This document shows, piece after piece, positions 1 to 6,695 of a DNA stretch of 64,000 bases. The notes beneath the pieces are model-generated. The model did no database searches. It saw nothing but the letters and a program-made list of their open reading frames with translations, and had not been told where the DNA came from. Source of the DNA: Halioxenophilus aromaticivorans (GTDB taxonomy: Bacteria > Pseudomonadota > Gammaproteobacteria > Pseudomonadales > Cellvibrionaceae); NCBI RefSeq assembly GCF_042850945.1, contig NZ_AP031496.1, positions 2,418,001 through 2,482,000 of the forward strand. The letters run 5' to 3'. Numbering within the stretch: position 1 is the stretch's first letter; each line of letters starts with the position of its first letter. The position numbers were made by a program, and so were the translations under genes.

Positions 1-1239
1 CGTCAGTTTTCCTTCAAAGAAGAGCTTCACTTTTCCAAAGTCGTCTGTTGTTTCGTTGCGCAACCACATTTCGTTACCTTCAGGGCAAATGCAGGTTTTG
101 TTCCTTCTATTTAGTTGGAACTCTCCAGCAGGGATAACACGCTTTACGCCTTTCACTGTATCTTGGTGTCGTTTACCGTGATCGCTCTTATGGCTTTGGA
201 ATTTTGGGTCGCGTGATCTGAAGGCATTGTCTGGTATGTAGGCGTTTATCGCTTCCTCTTTCAGATAGGCGTAATTAGCTTCGTTGGCAAACCCGGTATC
301 TGCGGTGACAACGATTTGGTCTTCTATTAGGCTACCGAATTCAGCATCAGCGTAACGTTGTTGGATCTTATCCAATACAGGCTTTAATGTGTGGTGTTCT
401 TGGCCTTCACCGAATGCCTGGGCATCGACAATGATTTGATGCTTTTTGTCGACGGCAGCGACGCCGTTGTAACCTTGTATTGTGCCTTTACTGGTAAGCA
501 TCTTGGCCGATTCGTTATCGGTGATATTGCTTTTTACTTCCTTTGGCCGTTTACCTTGCCCCATCCTTGGGGCTGCTGTCTTTAGGAACTGGTCGATTTT
601 ATTGAAGTGTTTATCCAGTGTGTCGATTGTTTTTTCGAGTTGATCTTTCCTATCACCTTCGCCTTTTCTACGCCGATCGAGACTCTTGTGTTCTTTCATG
701 CAAGCTTTGATTTGTTGTTGAATCTTATCTCGCTTACGCGCAAGTTCATCAAAGGTGCCAGAATGTTCTTTAGCGGCGTTAGAGGAGATCTTGCAGCGGG
801 GCGGCCTTCCGCCGTCAATAGCAATCAGTTCGTGGCCGATTAAACCTTCCTCATCGCACACCATCAGTATCTGAGTGAAGATATCTTCAATCGCGTCGGG
901 ATGGCTGCTTATGAAGCTGGCGATACTTGTAAAGTGGGGAGTAGTGTCGCACGTGAGTGCCTTAAACATAATATTGTTTTGGCATTCCCATTCGATGTCT
1001 CGACTGGAGCGAACACCTTTGTAGTAGGCGTATAGAATAATCTTTAACAAAATGGCAGGATTGTAAGCGGAGCGACCACCAGTGTCGTTTTTATATTTAT
1101 CGTAAAAGGCTGAGAGATCGAGCTTGTCTTCTATGAGGTGATGGAGAACAAATTCAAACGTACCAGGCCGAATCTGCTCTTCAAAATTGACTACAACCAT
1201 GGTGTCTTGGTTGTAGTTAGGGGTCTTGAAATTAGGCAT
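1..1239 (-). CDS. IS1182-family transposase, partial at window edge
   Basis: The frame is open from an ATG at 1239 to the first base, giving 413 codons without a stop, so the C-terminus lies outside the window. The start has a good ribosome site (AGGGAG) 7 bases upstream. The N-terminal part reads as the DUF772-type domain of IS1182/IS5-related transposases (YNPAILLKIILYAYYKGVRSS, then SSRDIEWECQNNI). The central part carries the DDE-type core, with a first Asp at IAIDGG and a second at VTADTGFANEANY; the final Glu is off the edge. The element is intact as far as visible and sits directly beside the first attC site. Its right end is probably near 1300, just before AACGC of that attC. Confidence 0.85.
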   Translation of the reverse strand, partial: MPNFKTPNYNQDTMVVVNFEEQIRPGTFEFVLHHLIEDKLDLSAFYDKYKNDTGGRSAYNPAILLKIILYAYYKGVRSSRDIEWECQNNIMFKALTCDTTPHFTSIASFISSHPDAIEDIFTQILMVCDEEGLIGHELIAIDGGRPPRCKISSNAAKEHSGTFDELARKRDKIQQQIKACMKEHKSLDRRRKGEGDRKDQLEKTIDTLDKHFNKIDQFLKTAAPRMGQGKRPKEVKSNITDNESAKMLTSKGTIQGYNGVAAVDKKHQIIVDAQAFGEGQEHHTLKPVLDKIQQRYADAEFGSLIEDQIVVTADTGFANEANYAYLKEEAINAYIPDNAFRSRDPKFQSHKSDHGKRHQDTVKGVKRVIPAGEFQLNRRNKTCICPEGNEMWLRNETTDDFGKVKLFFEGKLT

Positions 1240-1305
1240 ACAATAACTCCCTGTGGCGATAGCCAATTCTAGCGAAAAACGACTGGTTTTGGGAGTTTTT
1301 CTACA

Positions 1306-1416
1306 GTCTCAACGCTGAGTGCAGCGGCAGTTTGTGGAGTGGTCTTTTGTGCTAGCGTAGCGGCCAACACAAAAAAGCCATGGAACAAACTGTCCGACTG
1401 GCACGACTTGTTAAAT
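1306..1416 (-). other. attC site 1
   Basis: Integron recombination site of the Rap1a-like cassette. The cores are TCTCAAC at the left and GTTAAAT at the right, the latter overlapping the gene's stop codon. The arms GGCAGTTTGTGGAGTGG and AACAAACTGTCCGACTGG pair imperfectly, as do TTTTGTG/CACAAAA. The left core may be partly derived from the neighbouring IS1182 end. Confidence 0.75.
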
Positions 1417-1859
1417 TATTTGCATGGATAAATTAGACCTAGCGCTTTGATAATAGCTGTAGCAGAGGGTATGTCATGAAGCTCTGGATTGCGCTTAATT
1501 TCTGAAATGGAAGCCGACAAATCCGTATGAAATGTACTTCCCTTCCTTGGGCAGTACCCATAGGATGCACCGTTCTTACCAGCCTCTCCAATCAACTCAA
1601 AACGCTGCATTACTTTCGGATCTTCAATATCAATTTTTCCGAATGCATTTGGATACATTATTCCAGCCTGGAAGCCAAAGTTATATCCTTTAGTCGCGCC
1701 GATGAAAAGTCCAAGACAAAAATTATAGTCAGGTGAATCGCTCTGATCTAAAACTCTTGAGCATGCGTTGGCATAGCTAATTCCGCTATTAATAACATCA
1801 GCTTGTACATTTTGTAGCCCCATCACCGCTAGCATGAGAGTTAATACTTTTAACTTCAT
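1416..1859 (-). CDS. Exported Rap1a/Tai-family (immunity-like) protein
   Basis: A 147-residue protein starting at 1859, chosen because a strong ribosome site (AGGAGG) lies 7 bases upstream; upstream codons in the same frame are attC sequence. Residues 1-20 form a signal peptide (MKLKVLTLMLAVMGLQNVQA). The mature part has paired cysteines (ANACSRVL, NFCLGLFIG, YCP) and the C-terminal pattern IPSATAIIKALGLIYPCK. This matches the Rap1a/Tai family, whose characterised members are periplasmic immunity proteins for type VI secretion effectors. No effector gene is adjacent, so it is an orphan cassette; a role in neutralising incoming toxins is inferred from the family only. Confidence 0.72.
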   Translation of the reverse strand: MKLKVLTLMLAVMGLQNVQADVINSGISYANACSRVLDQSDSPDYNFCLGLFIGATKGYNFGFQAGIMYPNAFGKIDIEDPKVMQRFELIGEAGKNGASYGYCPRKGSTFHTDLSASISEIKRNPELHDIPSATAIIKALGLIYPCK

Positions 1860-1898
1860 AAATTTACCTCCTGTATTGTGACGGCGTACACTCTCGAA

Positions 1899-2027
1899 AT
1901 TTAACGCTACCAGCACAGGCCGGAGCTGTGTTGATTGGTTTGTGCTAGCGTAGCGAAAAAGCACAAACCGAGCAACGCAGCGGAGGTCCAGCCAGCTTGC
2001 TGGCGAGTGTGCCTGGTATTGTTATAT
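1899..2027 (-). other. attC site 2 (common long type)
   Basis: The cores are ATTTAAC (left) and GTTATAT (right). The body carries the block CAGCACAGGCCGGAGCTG and the arms TTTGTGCTAGCGTAGC and AGCACAAACCGAGCAACG found in nine sites of this array. On the minus strand it reads TAACAA...GCGTTAAAT, so cassettes are oriented leftward. It belongs to ORF-less cassette A. Confidence 0.92.
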
Positions 2028-2353
2028 GTGGTGGCCATATTGCTACCTGCTGTTTTGTTTGACGTGGCACGGACAAAAAGCGCGGGCCACGGTTTTGCTG
2101 TTTTGTGCTTTGTTTCGCGGGCTGCCGAGAGCGAACGGGAGGAGGGTGTGATTGCTGCTTTACCTTCCGTTGGTGCCACTTTGCTGCCTTGCGATTTCTC
2201 TTTTGGCGTTGAGCTTAAGTTTACCACCACTGAGGTGTATTGCTACATTGCCTGCGCAGTGGCGGTAGTGCTACGGTTCTACTGCATTGCACTGATACTT
2301 TGCTGGGATTCACTACGATGGTTCGGGTTGCCAGTCCTAAGACCACCGTAGAC
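2028..2353 (-). repeat. ORF-less repeated cassette, copy A
   Basis: This 326-bp cassette body between two attC sites is related to copies at 8909 (truncated), 13642, 15124, 16290, 17963 and 19869. Conserved blocks include GCGGGCCACGG, TTCGCGGGCTGC, AACGGGAGGAGGG, TACCTTCCGTTGGTGCCAC, AAGTTTACCACC and ACCACCGTAGACTTATAACG. Open frames occur on both strands, but the corresponding frames are shifted in other copies, so I do not call a gene. GTGGCAC near the left and GTGCCAC in the middle are complementary in this copy. Confidence 0.8.
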
Positions 2354-2483
2354 TTATAACGCCGCCAACAACGGCAGACTTGCGGTTGTGTTTTTGTGTA
2401 ATGATGGCGCAGCCATGCACAAAAACACAAGCGCAAGGCTGTCCAGAGAGCGCAGCGAACGATGTTGGTTGGCCTTGTTAAGC
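2354..2483 (-). other. attC site 3
   Basis: The cores are TTATAAC and GTTAAGC; the right core contains the stop codon of the next gene. The arms GCCAACAACGGCAGACTTG and CAAGGCTGTCC, and TGTTTTTGTG/CACAAAAACA, form the folded site. It belongs to the hypothetical gene at 2478-2852. Confidence 0.88.
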
Positions 2484-2852
2484 CTTGCAGACGATGAAAA
2501 ACCGTTTTTCATCTATGTTTTCTCCAAAGCCAATTACAGGGTTGTCTATTCTCACCCATGAATCATCAAATTCCTGCTCGCTTGCGGAGACAAGAGAAAA
2601 TGTTGAATCAATCGATGCTAGTTCCGCATATGCCTCAGAAATCTCTATGGGCTCTTCGTCAGGCACTATGTGAAAAAGACACTCTTGATGCTCGATATCC
2701 ACGCCAATTCTACCAATTGGCATTTCAGATTCGGTTGCTATTATTTCTCCATCGTCATCGATGGTTAATAAAATTACAAACAATCTGAAATCGTCGCCCA
2801 CCACCTCAGACTCTTCAAGTTCATTGATGATACAGCCAATGTACTTGCTCAC
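2478..2852 (-). CDS. Hypothetical acidic cassette protein
   Basis: I place the start at a GTG (2852) because AAAGGAA lies upstream of it, and because codons further upstream run through attC site 4. The 124-residue product begins VSKYIGCIINELEE, is strongly acidic and soluble, and has no signal peptide or membrane segment. It ends GFGENIDEKRFFIVCKA immediately at its attC. I do not recognise a family. The small size and position between two attC sites are typical of integron cassette genes of unknown function. Confidence 0.6.
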   Translation of the reverse strand: MSKYIGCIINELEESEVVGDDFRLFVILLTIDDDGEIIATESEMPIGRIGVDIEHQECLFHIVPDEEPIEISEAYAELASIDSTFSLVSASEQEFDDSWVRIDNPVIGFGENIDEKRFFIVCKA

Positions 2853-2872
2853 TGGTTGATATTCCTTTATAG

Positions 2873-2920
2873 GCTTAACGCCGCGTTCACCGGCTTGTCC
2901 GGTGCAACGCTTTGTTAGAT
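2873..2920 (-). other. attC site 4 (very short)
   Basis: The cores GCTTAAC and GTTAGAT flank only about 34 bases with the arm pair CACCGG/CCGGTG. At about 48 bp it is the shortest site in the array. It lies inside the 3' end of the merR frame. Confidence 0.75.
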
Positions 2921-3345
2921 CGCCGCCTTTTTGGCAGTTGATCCGAGCCTTCACTTTTAATCGCCCCAGATGCCTCTAATCCGAGCAGGCGACGAAATTT
3001 AGGACATTCCATATGGCTCGGAGCAGAACAGACAGCTGCATGCCTAAGCCCATCGCGCATAGCTATCAGCTTTTGTATGGTGCTATCCAATTCGTCTCCC
3101 TTTTTAGCCAGCAGCTCTCTATCAATATTTGGGCTTCCATTAGCACCTACCATTTGAGCAATTTCATCTAGTGAAAACCCAGCAGCTCGCCCCAGCGTAA
3201 TCAATGCAAGCCGCTCCAAAATATTGGCCCCAAATACTCGGCGCAGCCCCTGCCTGCCAACAGAGTTGATCAATCCTTTTTCTTCATAGAAACGCAATGT
3301 GGAAGCTGGAACCCCGGAACGCTTGGCTACCTCTGCTATGTCCAT
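2887..3345 (-). CDS. MerR-family transcriptional regulator
   Basis: The 152-residue product starts at 3345. The N-terminal winged helix-turn-helix is clear (MDIAEVAKRSGVPASTLRFYEEKGL, about residues 1-25), followed by the second MerR helix pair (RVFGANILERLALITLGRAAGFSLDEIAQMV). A coiled-coil dimer helix follows, then a tail with cysteines at AAVCSAPSHMECPKF (C-X7-C). That spacing is not the SoxR iron-sulfur pattern, so the ligand is unknown. The last 20 or so residues read through attC site 4, so the tail was probably set by cassette capture. It is divergent from the DUF2938 gene, with a MerR-type operator in between, and probably controls it and itself. Confidence 0.88.
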   Translation of the reverse strand: MDIAEVAKRSGVPASTLRFYEEKGLINSVGRQGLRRVFGANILERLALITLGRAAGFSLDEIAQMVGANGSPNIDRELLAKKGDELDSTIQKLIAMRDGLRHAAVCSAPSHMECPKFRRLLGLEASGAIKSEGSDQLPKRRRSNKALHRTSR

Positions 3346-3354
3346 AAATTAGTC

Positions 3355-3385
3355 TTGACCTCAAGTCGACTTGAGGTGGTACGCT
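3355..3385 (+). promoter_or_regulatory. MerR-type promoter and operator
   Basis: A -35 TTGACC (3355-3360) and a -10-like TACGCT (3380-3385) are separated by 19 bp, the long spacer typical of MerR-activated promoters. The 20-bp perfect palindrome ACCTCAAGTC/GACTTGAGGT (3358-3377) fills the spacer and closely resembles SoxR-type boxes. It points at the DUF2938 gene. Confidence 0.85.
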
Positions 3386-3436
3386 ATCACTAGTTCGAAA
3401 TCGAAACAAGCAAAGGAGAGATTTATTAACAAACTA

Positions 3437-3916
3437 ATGGTTGTATTTTTTATCGGAATTGGAGCAACTGCCGTGATGGACTTGTGGAGCATATTGAGGA
3501 AATCACTGTTCGAAATTAACCCCCCAAATTATGGAATGGTGGGGCGCTGGTTAGCTTATATGACCCACGGAAAATTTCGTCACGACTCTATTGCAGAATC
3601 TGCTCCTATGCTAGGAGAGCACTATATTGGATGGATTGCCCACTACTTGATAGGGATAGCTTTCGCAGCCGTGCTGGTTGTTACCGCAGGCAAGCCTTGG
3701 ATTTTCAACCCAACCATTGGTCCGGCGCTCGTTGTTGGTGTTGGAACAGTGGCAGCACCCTTTCTATTAATGCAACCGGGCATGGGGGCTGGTATTGCCT
3801 CATCTCGAACACCAAAACCCAACTCTGCACGACTGCATAGTTTTATTAATCATGCAGTTTTTGGGCTTGGCCTATATGCATCAGGATGGGCACTAAAGCT
3901 TTTATGTTCATTATGA
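3437..3916 (+). CDS. DUF2938 family membrane protein
   Basis: A 159-residue membrane protein with about four hydrophobic segments (MVVFFIGIGATAVMDLW; HYLIGIAFAAVLVVTAG; GPALVVGVGTVAAPFLLM; HAVFGLGLYASGWAL). The motifs YGMVGRWLAYMTHGKFRHDSI and LLMQPGMGAGIASSRTPKPN identify DUF2938. Function is unknown. The ATG at 3437 is chosen because translation from further upstream would start inside the operator; the AAGGAGAG at 3413-3420 is rather distant, so a non-ATG start a few codons upstream is possible. It is driven by the MerR-type promoter and followed 36 bp later by the DUF2798 gene. Confidence 0.8.
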   Translation: MVVFFIGIGATAVMDLWSILRKSLFEINPPNYGMVGRWLAYMTHGKFRHDSIAESAPMLGEHYIGWIAHYLIGIAFAAVLVVTAGKPWIFNPTIGPALVVGVGTVAAPFLLMQPGMGAGIASSRTPKPNSARLHSFINHAVFGLGLYASGWALKLLCSL

Positions 3917-3952
3917 AAGTAACACTCAATAAACCGTACTCAGGAGATTCAT

Positions 3953-4177
3953 ATGTATATTCCCGCTCGTTTTTCCCCAATTCTTTTCAGCGCTTTGCTT
4001 TCGGCCATCATGGTCTGCATCGTGTCCGCATTCGTCCTTGCAATCTCACAAGGGATTCATTCAGGATTTGCTGGGCAGTGGTTCAAAAGCTGTATTACTA
4101 CATGGCCAATAGCATTTCCTACAGTTGCCATTGTTGCCCCGATGGTAAGAACAATAGTCGGGAGGTTGACAAGATAA
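3953..4177 (+). CDS. DUF2798 family small membrane protein
   Basis: A 74-residue protein with two transmembrane helices (ILFSALLSAIMVCIVSAFVLAI and WPIAFPTVAIVAPMVRTIV). The pattern of a first helix, a G-x-x-x-x-W-x-x-x-W loop and the closing P-M-V-R matches DUF2798. AGGAG sits 8 bases before the ATG. It is probably cotranscribed with the DUF2938 gene. It reads opposite to the array direction, as genes carrying their own promoter often do in integrons. Confidence 0.8.
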   Translation: MYIPARFSPILFSALLSAIMVCIVSAFVLAISQGIHSGFAGQWFKSCITTWPIAFPTVAIVAPMVRTIVGRLTR

Positions 4178-4234
4178 ATTAGGAGGCAATTTTCTAAGGA
4201 TAATCAATGACCGCTGCAATCTAGATGTGCGGCG

Positions 4235-4350
4235 GTCTAACGCTGTGGTCACCCGACCGCACTGCGGAAGCGTTTTGTGTGAAATTGGAGCGTAGCGACC
4301 CACACAAAACGAGCGTAGCAGTGTGGGTCGGGTGCACCACCTTGTTAGCC
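4235..4350 (-). other. attC site 5
   Basis: The cores are GTCTAAC and GTTAGCC. The arms TGGTCACCCGACCGCACTGC and GCAGTGTGGGTCGGGTGCACCA, and GTTTTGTGTG/CACACAAAAC, pair closely. The site belongs to the GNAT cassette on its right. Confidence 0.9.
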
Positions 4351-4785
4351 TCGCCGAACCATTTCACTTACTAAAACGTCCTGACCATTATAAGATGCGA
4401 AAAATTCCCTAACTATCTTAAAACCATATTGGCTATATAGTGTCATAGCTGGTTTATTGGAACTTGTTACCCATAGGCTTGCATTACCACCGGTTTTAGA
4501 CAACAGTAATTCTAGTAGGGATTTTCCCACTCCTCTCCCACGAGAAGTCGGTGAAACAAACAGGGCCCTAATTTCAGATCTAAAAATAGCGCCAAACCCT
4601 AAAATTTCATCGTCTTCACAAACATATATTTCTGATTCCTTTATTTTAGGCCATCTTTTTGTGTCATTTTCTAGATGGATTAGCTCAAAATCCCTATTTT
4701 CAAAACGCAGCTCATCCAGCTTCGATTGAGCATATATCTCAAAAATTTCAGGTAAATCTTCGTTTTCTATTGGTCTGATATTCAT
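4345..4785 (-). CDS. GNAT-family N-acetyltransferase
   Basis: The 146-residue product starts at 4785 (MNIRPIENEDLPEIFEIYAQ), immediately after the attC core; a longer frame exists but is attC sequence. The acetyl-CoA binding motif is clear at LFVSPTSRGRGVGKSLLELLL (R-x-x-G-x-G/A). It is preceded by the β4 strand EIRALFV and followed by the C-terminal ALWV-type strand and LYSQYGFKIV. The acyl acceptor cannot be told from sequence. No ribosome site is evident in the 5 bases between core and start, so translation may depend on read-through from the cassette to its right. Confidence 0.85.
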   Translation of the reverse strand: MNIRPIENEDLPEIFEIYAQSKLDELRFENRDFELIHLENDTKRWPKIKESEIYVCEDDEILGFGAIFRSEIRALFVSPTSRGRGVGKSLLELLLSKTGGNASLWVTSSNKPAMTLYSQYGFKIVREFFASYNGQDVLVSEMVRRG

Positions 4786-4787
4786 TA

Positions 4788-4883
4788 GGCTAACGCCCGC
4801 GTTTGCGGCGGTTTTGGAGTGAGGAACGAACGGAAAAACCGTCCAAGCCACGAAGTGGCTGTTGCAAGATGCGTTTGTTAAGC
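4788..4883 (-). other. attC site 6
   Basis: The cores are GGCTAAC and GTTAAGC, with arms GCGTTTGCGGCGG and GCAAGATGCG and the inner pair GGTTTTGGAG/AAACCGTCC. It belongs to the gene at 4878-5318. Confidence 0.85.
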
Positions 4884-5318
4884 ATTGGGCTCACCAAGGT
4901 AATTACCAATTTCACCATCTGTTTTGAATAGCGATGAATAGGTGTTTATAAACCACTCTTTAGCTCCATTAACCGCTAGTACTTGATTGCGAGATACTTG
5001 GTAGCAATCGAATATGTCACTGGCCTCAAAGGGTGAACTTTCACCGTCAGAGATTGAAAAGTGCGTGCCTTTTTCACTTAAGTAAATATGACACGTTACT
5101 ACGCAATCTTCTTCATTTGTATTTGGCCACTCCCCAGTTAGAAACGATAGCCAAATGTGCTTCTCTTCTTGATGCTCTAATAATGCGGCACAGAATCCAG
5201 TGTAGCTGTCTTCGGAATAGTGAAACATACCCCGAATGAATTTATTTTCGTGGTCTCTTCCACATTTACATGCTCGGAAATATTCTTTTCTACTTTCAAT
5301 AAATGGTTCGAAGTTCAT
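4878..5318 (-). CDS. Hypothetical cassette protein
   Basis: A 146-residue soluble protein beginning MNFEPFIESRKEYFRACKCGRDHENKFIRG in its first 30 residues. It has no signal peptide or membrane segment. It is cysteine-rich near the start (C-K-C-G) and aromatic-rich in the middle (HIWLSFLTGEWPN). The stop codon lies in its own attC. Family not recognised; the start is the only ATG after the upstream attC. Confidence 0.65.
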   Translation of the reverse strand: MNFEPFIESRKEYFRACKCGRDHENKFIRGMFHYSEDSYTGFCAALLEHQEEKHIWLSFLTGEWPNTNEEDCVVTCHIYLSEKGTHFSISDGESSPFEASDIFDCYQVSRNQVLAVNGAKEWFINTYSSLFKTDGEIGNYLGEPNA

Positions 5319-5331
5319 TTTTCAATTAGAT

Positions 5332-5430
5332 GCTTAACGCCTTGCTAATCGGCAGCCGAAGCGCAGCGTAGGCTGTCCAGTGGAGGCGCGTTTTTTTGCG
5401 CCGGAACGATGTTTGAGCAACTTGTTATAT
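5332..5430 (-). other. attC site 7
   Basis: The cores are GCTTAAC and GTTATAT. The arms CCTTGCTAATCGG and GATGTTTGAGCAACTTG, and GAGGCGCGTTTT/TTTGCGCC, fold the site. It belongs to the GNAT cassette at 5425. Confidence 0.85.
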
Positions 5431-5829
5431 TTTTGTGCTCATTAATTTATTACTACCTGAAAAACCAAACTTCTCATATAAACCATGTGCGTCATCCGTA
5501 GCTAGGAATTGAAACTTAGAATTCCAGCGTGGGTCGTTGGCTATAACCCCAAACATCCATTTTCCTACACCTTTAGAACGGTGGTCGGGGTGAATAATTA
5601 GATCAGCAATATAAGCGACCGAAGCAAAGTCTGTTACTACCCGTGCAAAACCAACTTGACCGCCATTGAAAAAAAGTGAAAAGCAAATACTATTTTCTAT
5701 GGAGGTTTTCATGGTTTCTAGGCTTCGCTCACTCGCCCAGTATGATGACCTTAGTAGTGACTCTACCATATCTAGTTGAATATCTTCTCGGTCATCACTT
5801 ATACGATAATCTTCGTTTTCGTAGTACAT
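5425..5829 (-). CDS. GNAT-family N-acetyltransferase
   Basis: The 134-residue product starts at 5829 (MYYENEDYRISDD) behind AAGGAAAC. Motif A is present as DLIIHPDHRSKGVGKWMFGVI, followed by FQFLATDDAHGLYEKFGF, which is the typical C-terminal part of small GNATs. It differs clearly from the other two acetyltransferases in the array, so these are separate acquisitions. Substrate unknown. Confidence 0.85.
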   Translation of the reverse strand: MYYENEDYRISDDREDIQLDMVESLLRSSYWASERSLETMKTSIENSICFSLFFNGGQVGFARVVTDFASVAYIADLIIHPDHRSKGVGKWMFGVIANDPRWNSKFQFLATDDAHGLYEKFGFSGSNKLMSTKI

Positions 5830-5841
5830 AGTTTCCTTGAA

Positions 5842-5970
5842 ATATAACGCCGCCATTTGCGGCAAATTTGGAGTGGAACGTTTTGCGCTAGCGTAGCTTT
5901 TAAGCGTAAAACGAGCCACGGAAAATTTGTCCAGCCAGCTTGCTGGCGATGCAAGATGGCCTTGTTATGC
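5842..5970 (-). other. attC site 8
   Basis: The cores are ATATAAC and GTTATGC. The inner arms GTTTTGCGCTAGCGTAGC and AAGCGTAAAACGAGCCACGG resemble the common long type, but the outer part differs. It belongs to the VOC cassette. Confidence 0.88.
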
Positions 5971-6345
5971 ATGTTTGTTTACCCTCCATGGTGGGTTTAG
6001 ACGATTTTCACCCGCCCAATACAATATGATTTTATTTCCTGCAGGATCGTGAAGGATTGCCTCACGCCAAAGATACTGCATATCCGTAGGGTCTTGATAA
6101 AATTTAAACCCTTTTTCTTTTAGAGAGGAAACCAATTTGTCAAGATTTTCATCTTCAAAGTATATGGCGCCACCGTTAGTAAATTTCTCAGTTTCCAGCG
6201 ATAGAGAAAATGTGGCCCCTCCTTCAGGGCAGACGAATCGAGCGTAATGTGGAGTATCGACAATTTGCAAAAATCCCATTCTTCTGTAGAAATCCACTGA
6301 TTCTTCGATCTCTGAGACAGGTAATGTCACTTGATTCATGTTCAT
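5965..6345 (-). CDS. VOC (glyoxalase/bleomycin-resistance fold) protein
   Basis: A 126-residue single VOC domain: β-strand NQVTLPVSEIEESVDFYRRMGF at the start, then YARFVCPEGGATFSLSLE, AIYFEDENLDKLVSSLKEKGF, and the C-terminal DPAGNKIILYWAG. Such proteins are dioxygenases, lyases or drug-binding proteins; the exact role cannot be inferred. The second-half metal ligand region (HDPAGNKI) is present. The ATG at 6345 is preceded by TAGGATTC; a second ATG two codons later is also possible. Confidence 0.85.
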   Translation of the reverse strand: MNMNQVTLPVSEIEESVDFYRRMGFLQIVDTPHYARFVCPEGGATFSLSLETEKFTNGGAIYFEDENLDKLVSSLKEKGFKFYQDPTDMQYLWREAILHDPAGNKIILYWAGENRLNPPWRVNKHA

Positions 6346-6363
6346 TACTGAATCCTAGAGTTT

Positions 6364-6487
6364 GCATAACGCTACCAGCACAGGCCGGAGCTGTGTTGAT
6401 TGGTTTGTGCCAGCGTAGCGATTAGGCACAAACCGAGCAACGCAGCGGAGGTCCAGCCAGCTTGCTGGCGAGTGTGGCTGGAATTGT
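6364..6487 (-). other. attC site 9 (common long type, split by IS110)
   Basis: The left core GCATAAC and the whole common-type body are present, but the right core is cut after GT by the IS110 copy. The remaining TATAT lies at 7704-7708. The site belonged to truncated ORF-less cassette G. Confidence 0.88.
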
Positions 6488-6542
6488 ATGGTTGGAATAA
6501 CACGATTTCCCTTCCTGTTATCTAAGCGATAAAGTGTGGCCC

Positions 6543-6690
6543 ATGTCTGCGGCAACAGACATTCAGCACGGTAGCTCGATGGCTGAAAGGCACCGGTATT
6601 ACCGAGTCCGTTAACAAGCCGGAGCGCCGTGCTGACCCTACTTTTAACTCGAACAGTCGAAGGGGCCACGAGCCCGAATGTAGCAAGGGT
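6543..6690 (+). ncRNA. Predicted IS110 bridge (seeker) RNA, copy 1
   Basis: The leader folds as a 5' hairpin (ATGTCTG 6543-6549 with CAGACAT 6556-6562). A first large loop is closed by TCAGCACGG (6563-6571) and CCGTGCTGA (6627-6635). A second loop is closed by ACCCTAC near 6635-6641 and GTAG(CAA)GGGT near 6680-6690. This is the hairpin plus target loop plus donor loop plan of IS110 guide RNAs. The first loop contains TTAACAAG (6611-6618), complementary to the attC core CTTGTTA. The second contains ACAGTCG (6653-6659), identical to the IS right terminus. Confidence 0.7.
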
Positions 6691-6695
6691 GAGTT

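Noticed and set aside
1907..2351. Open frames on both strands within ORF-less cassette A (about 100-138 codons)
   Set aside because: Equivalent frames in the other copies are broken by indels, and their ends are simply translated attC sequence.
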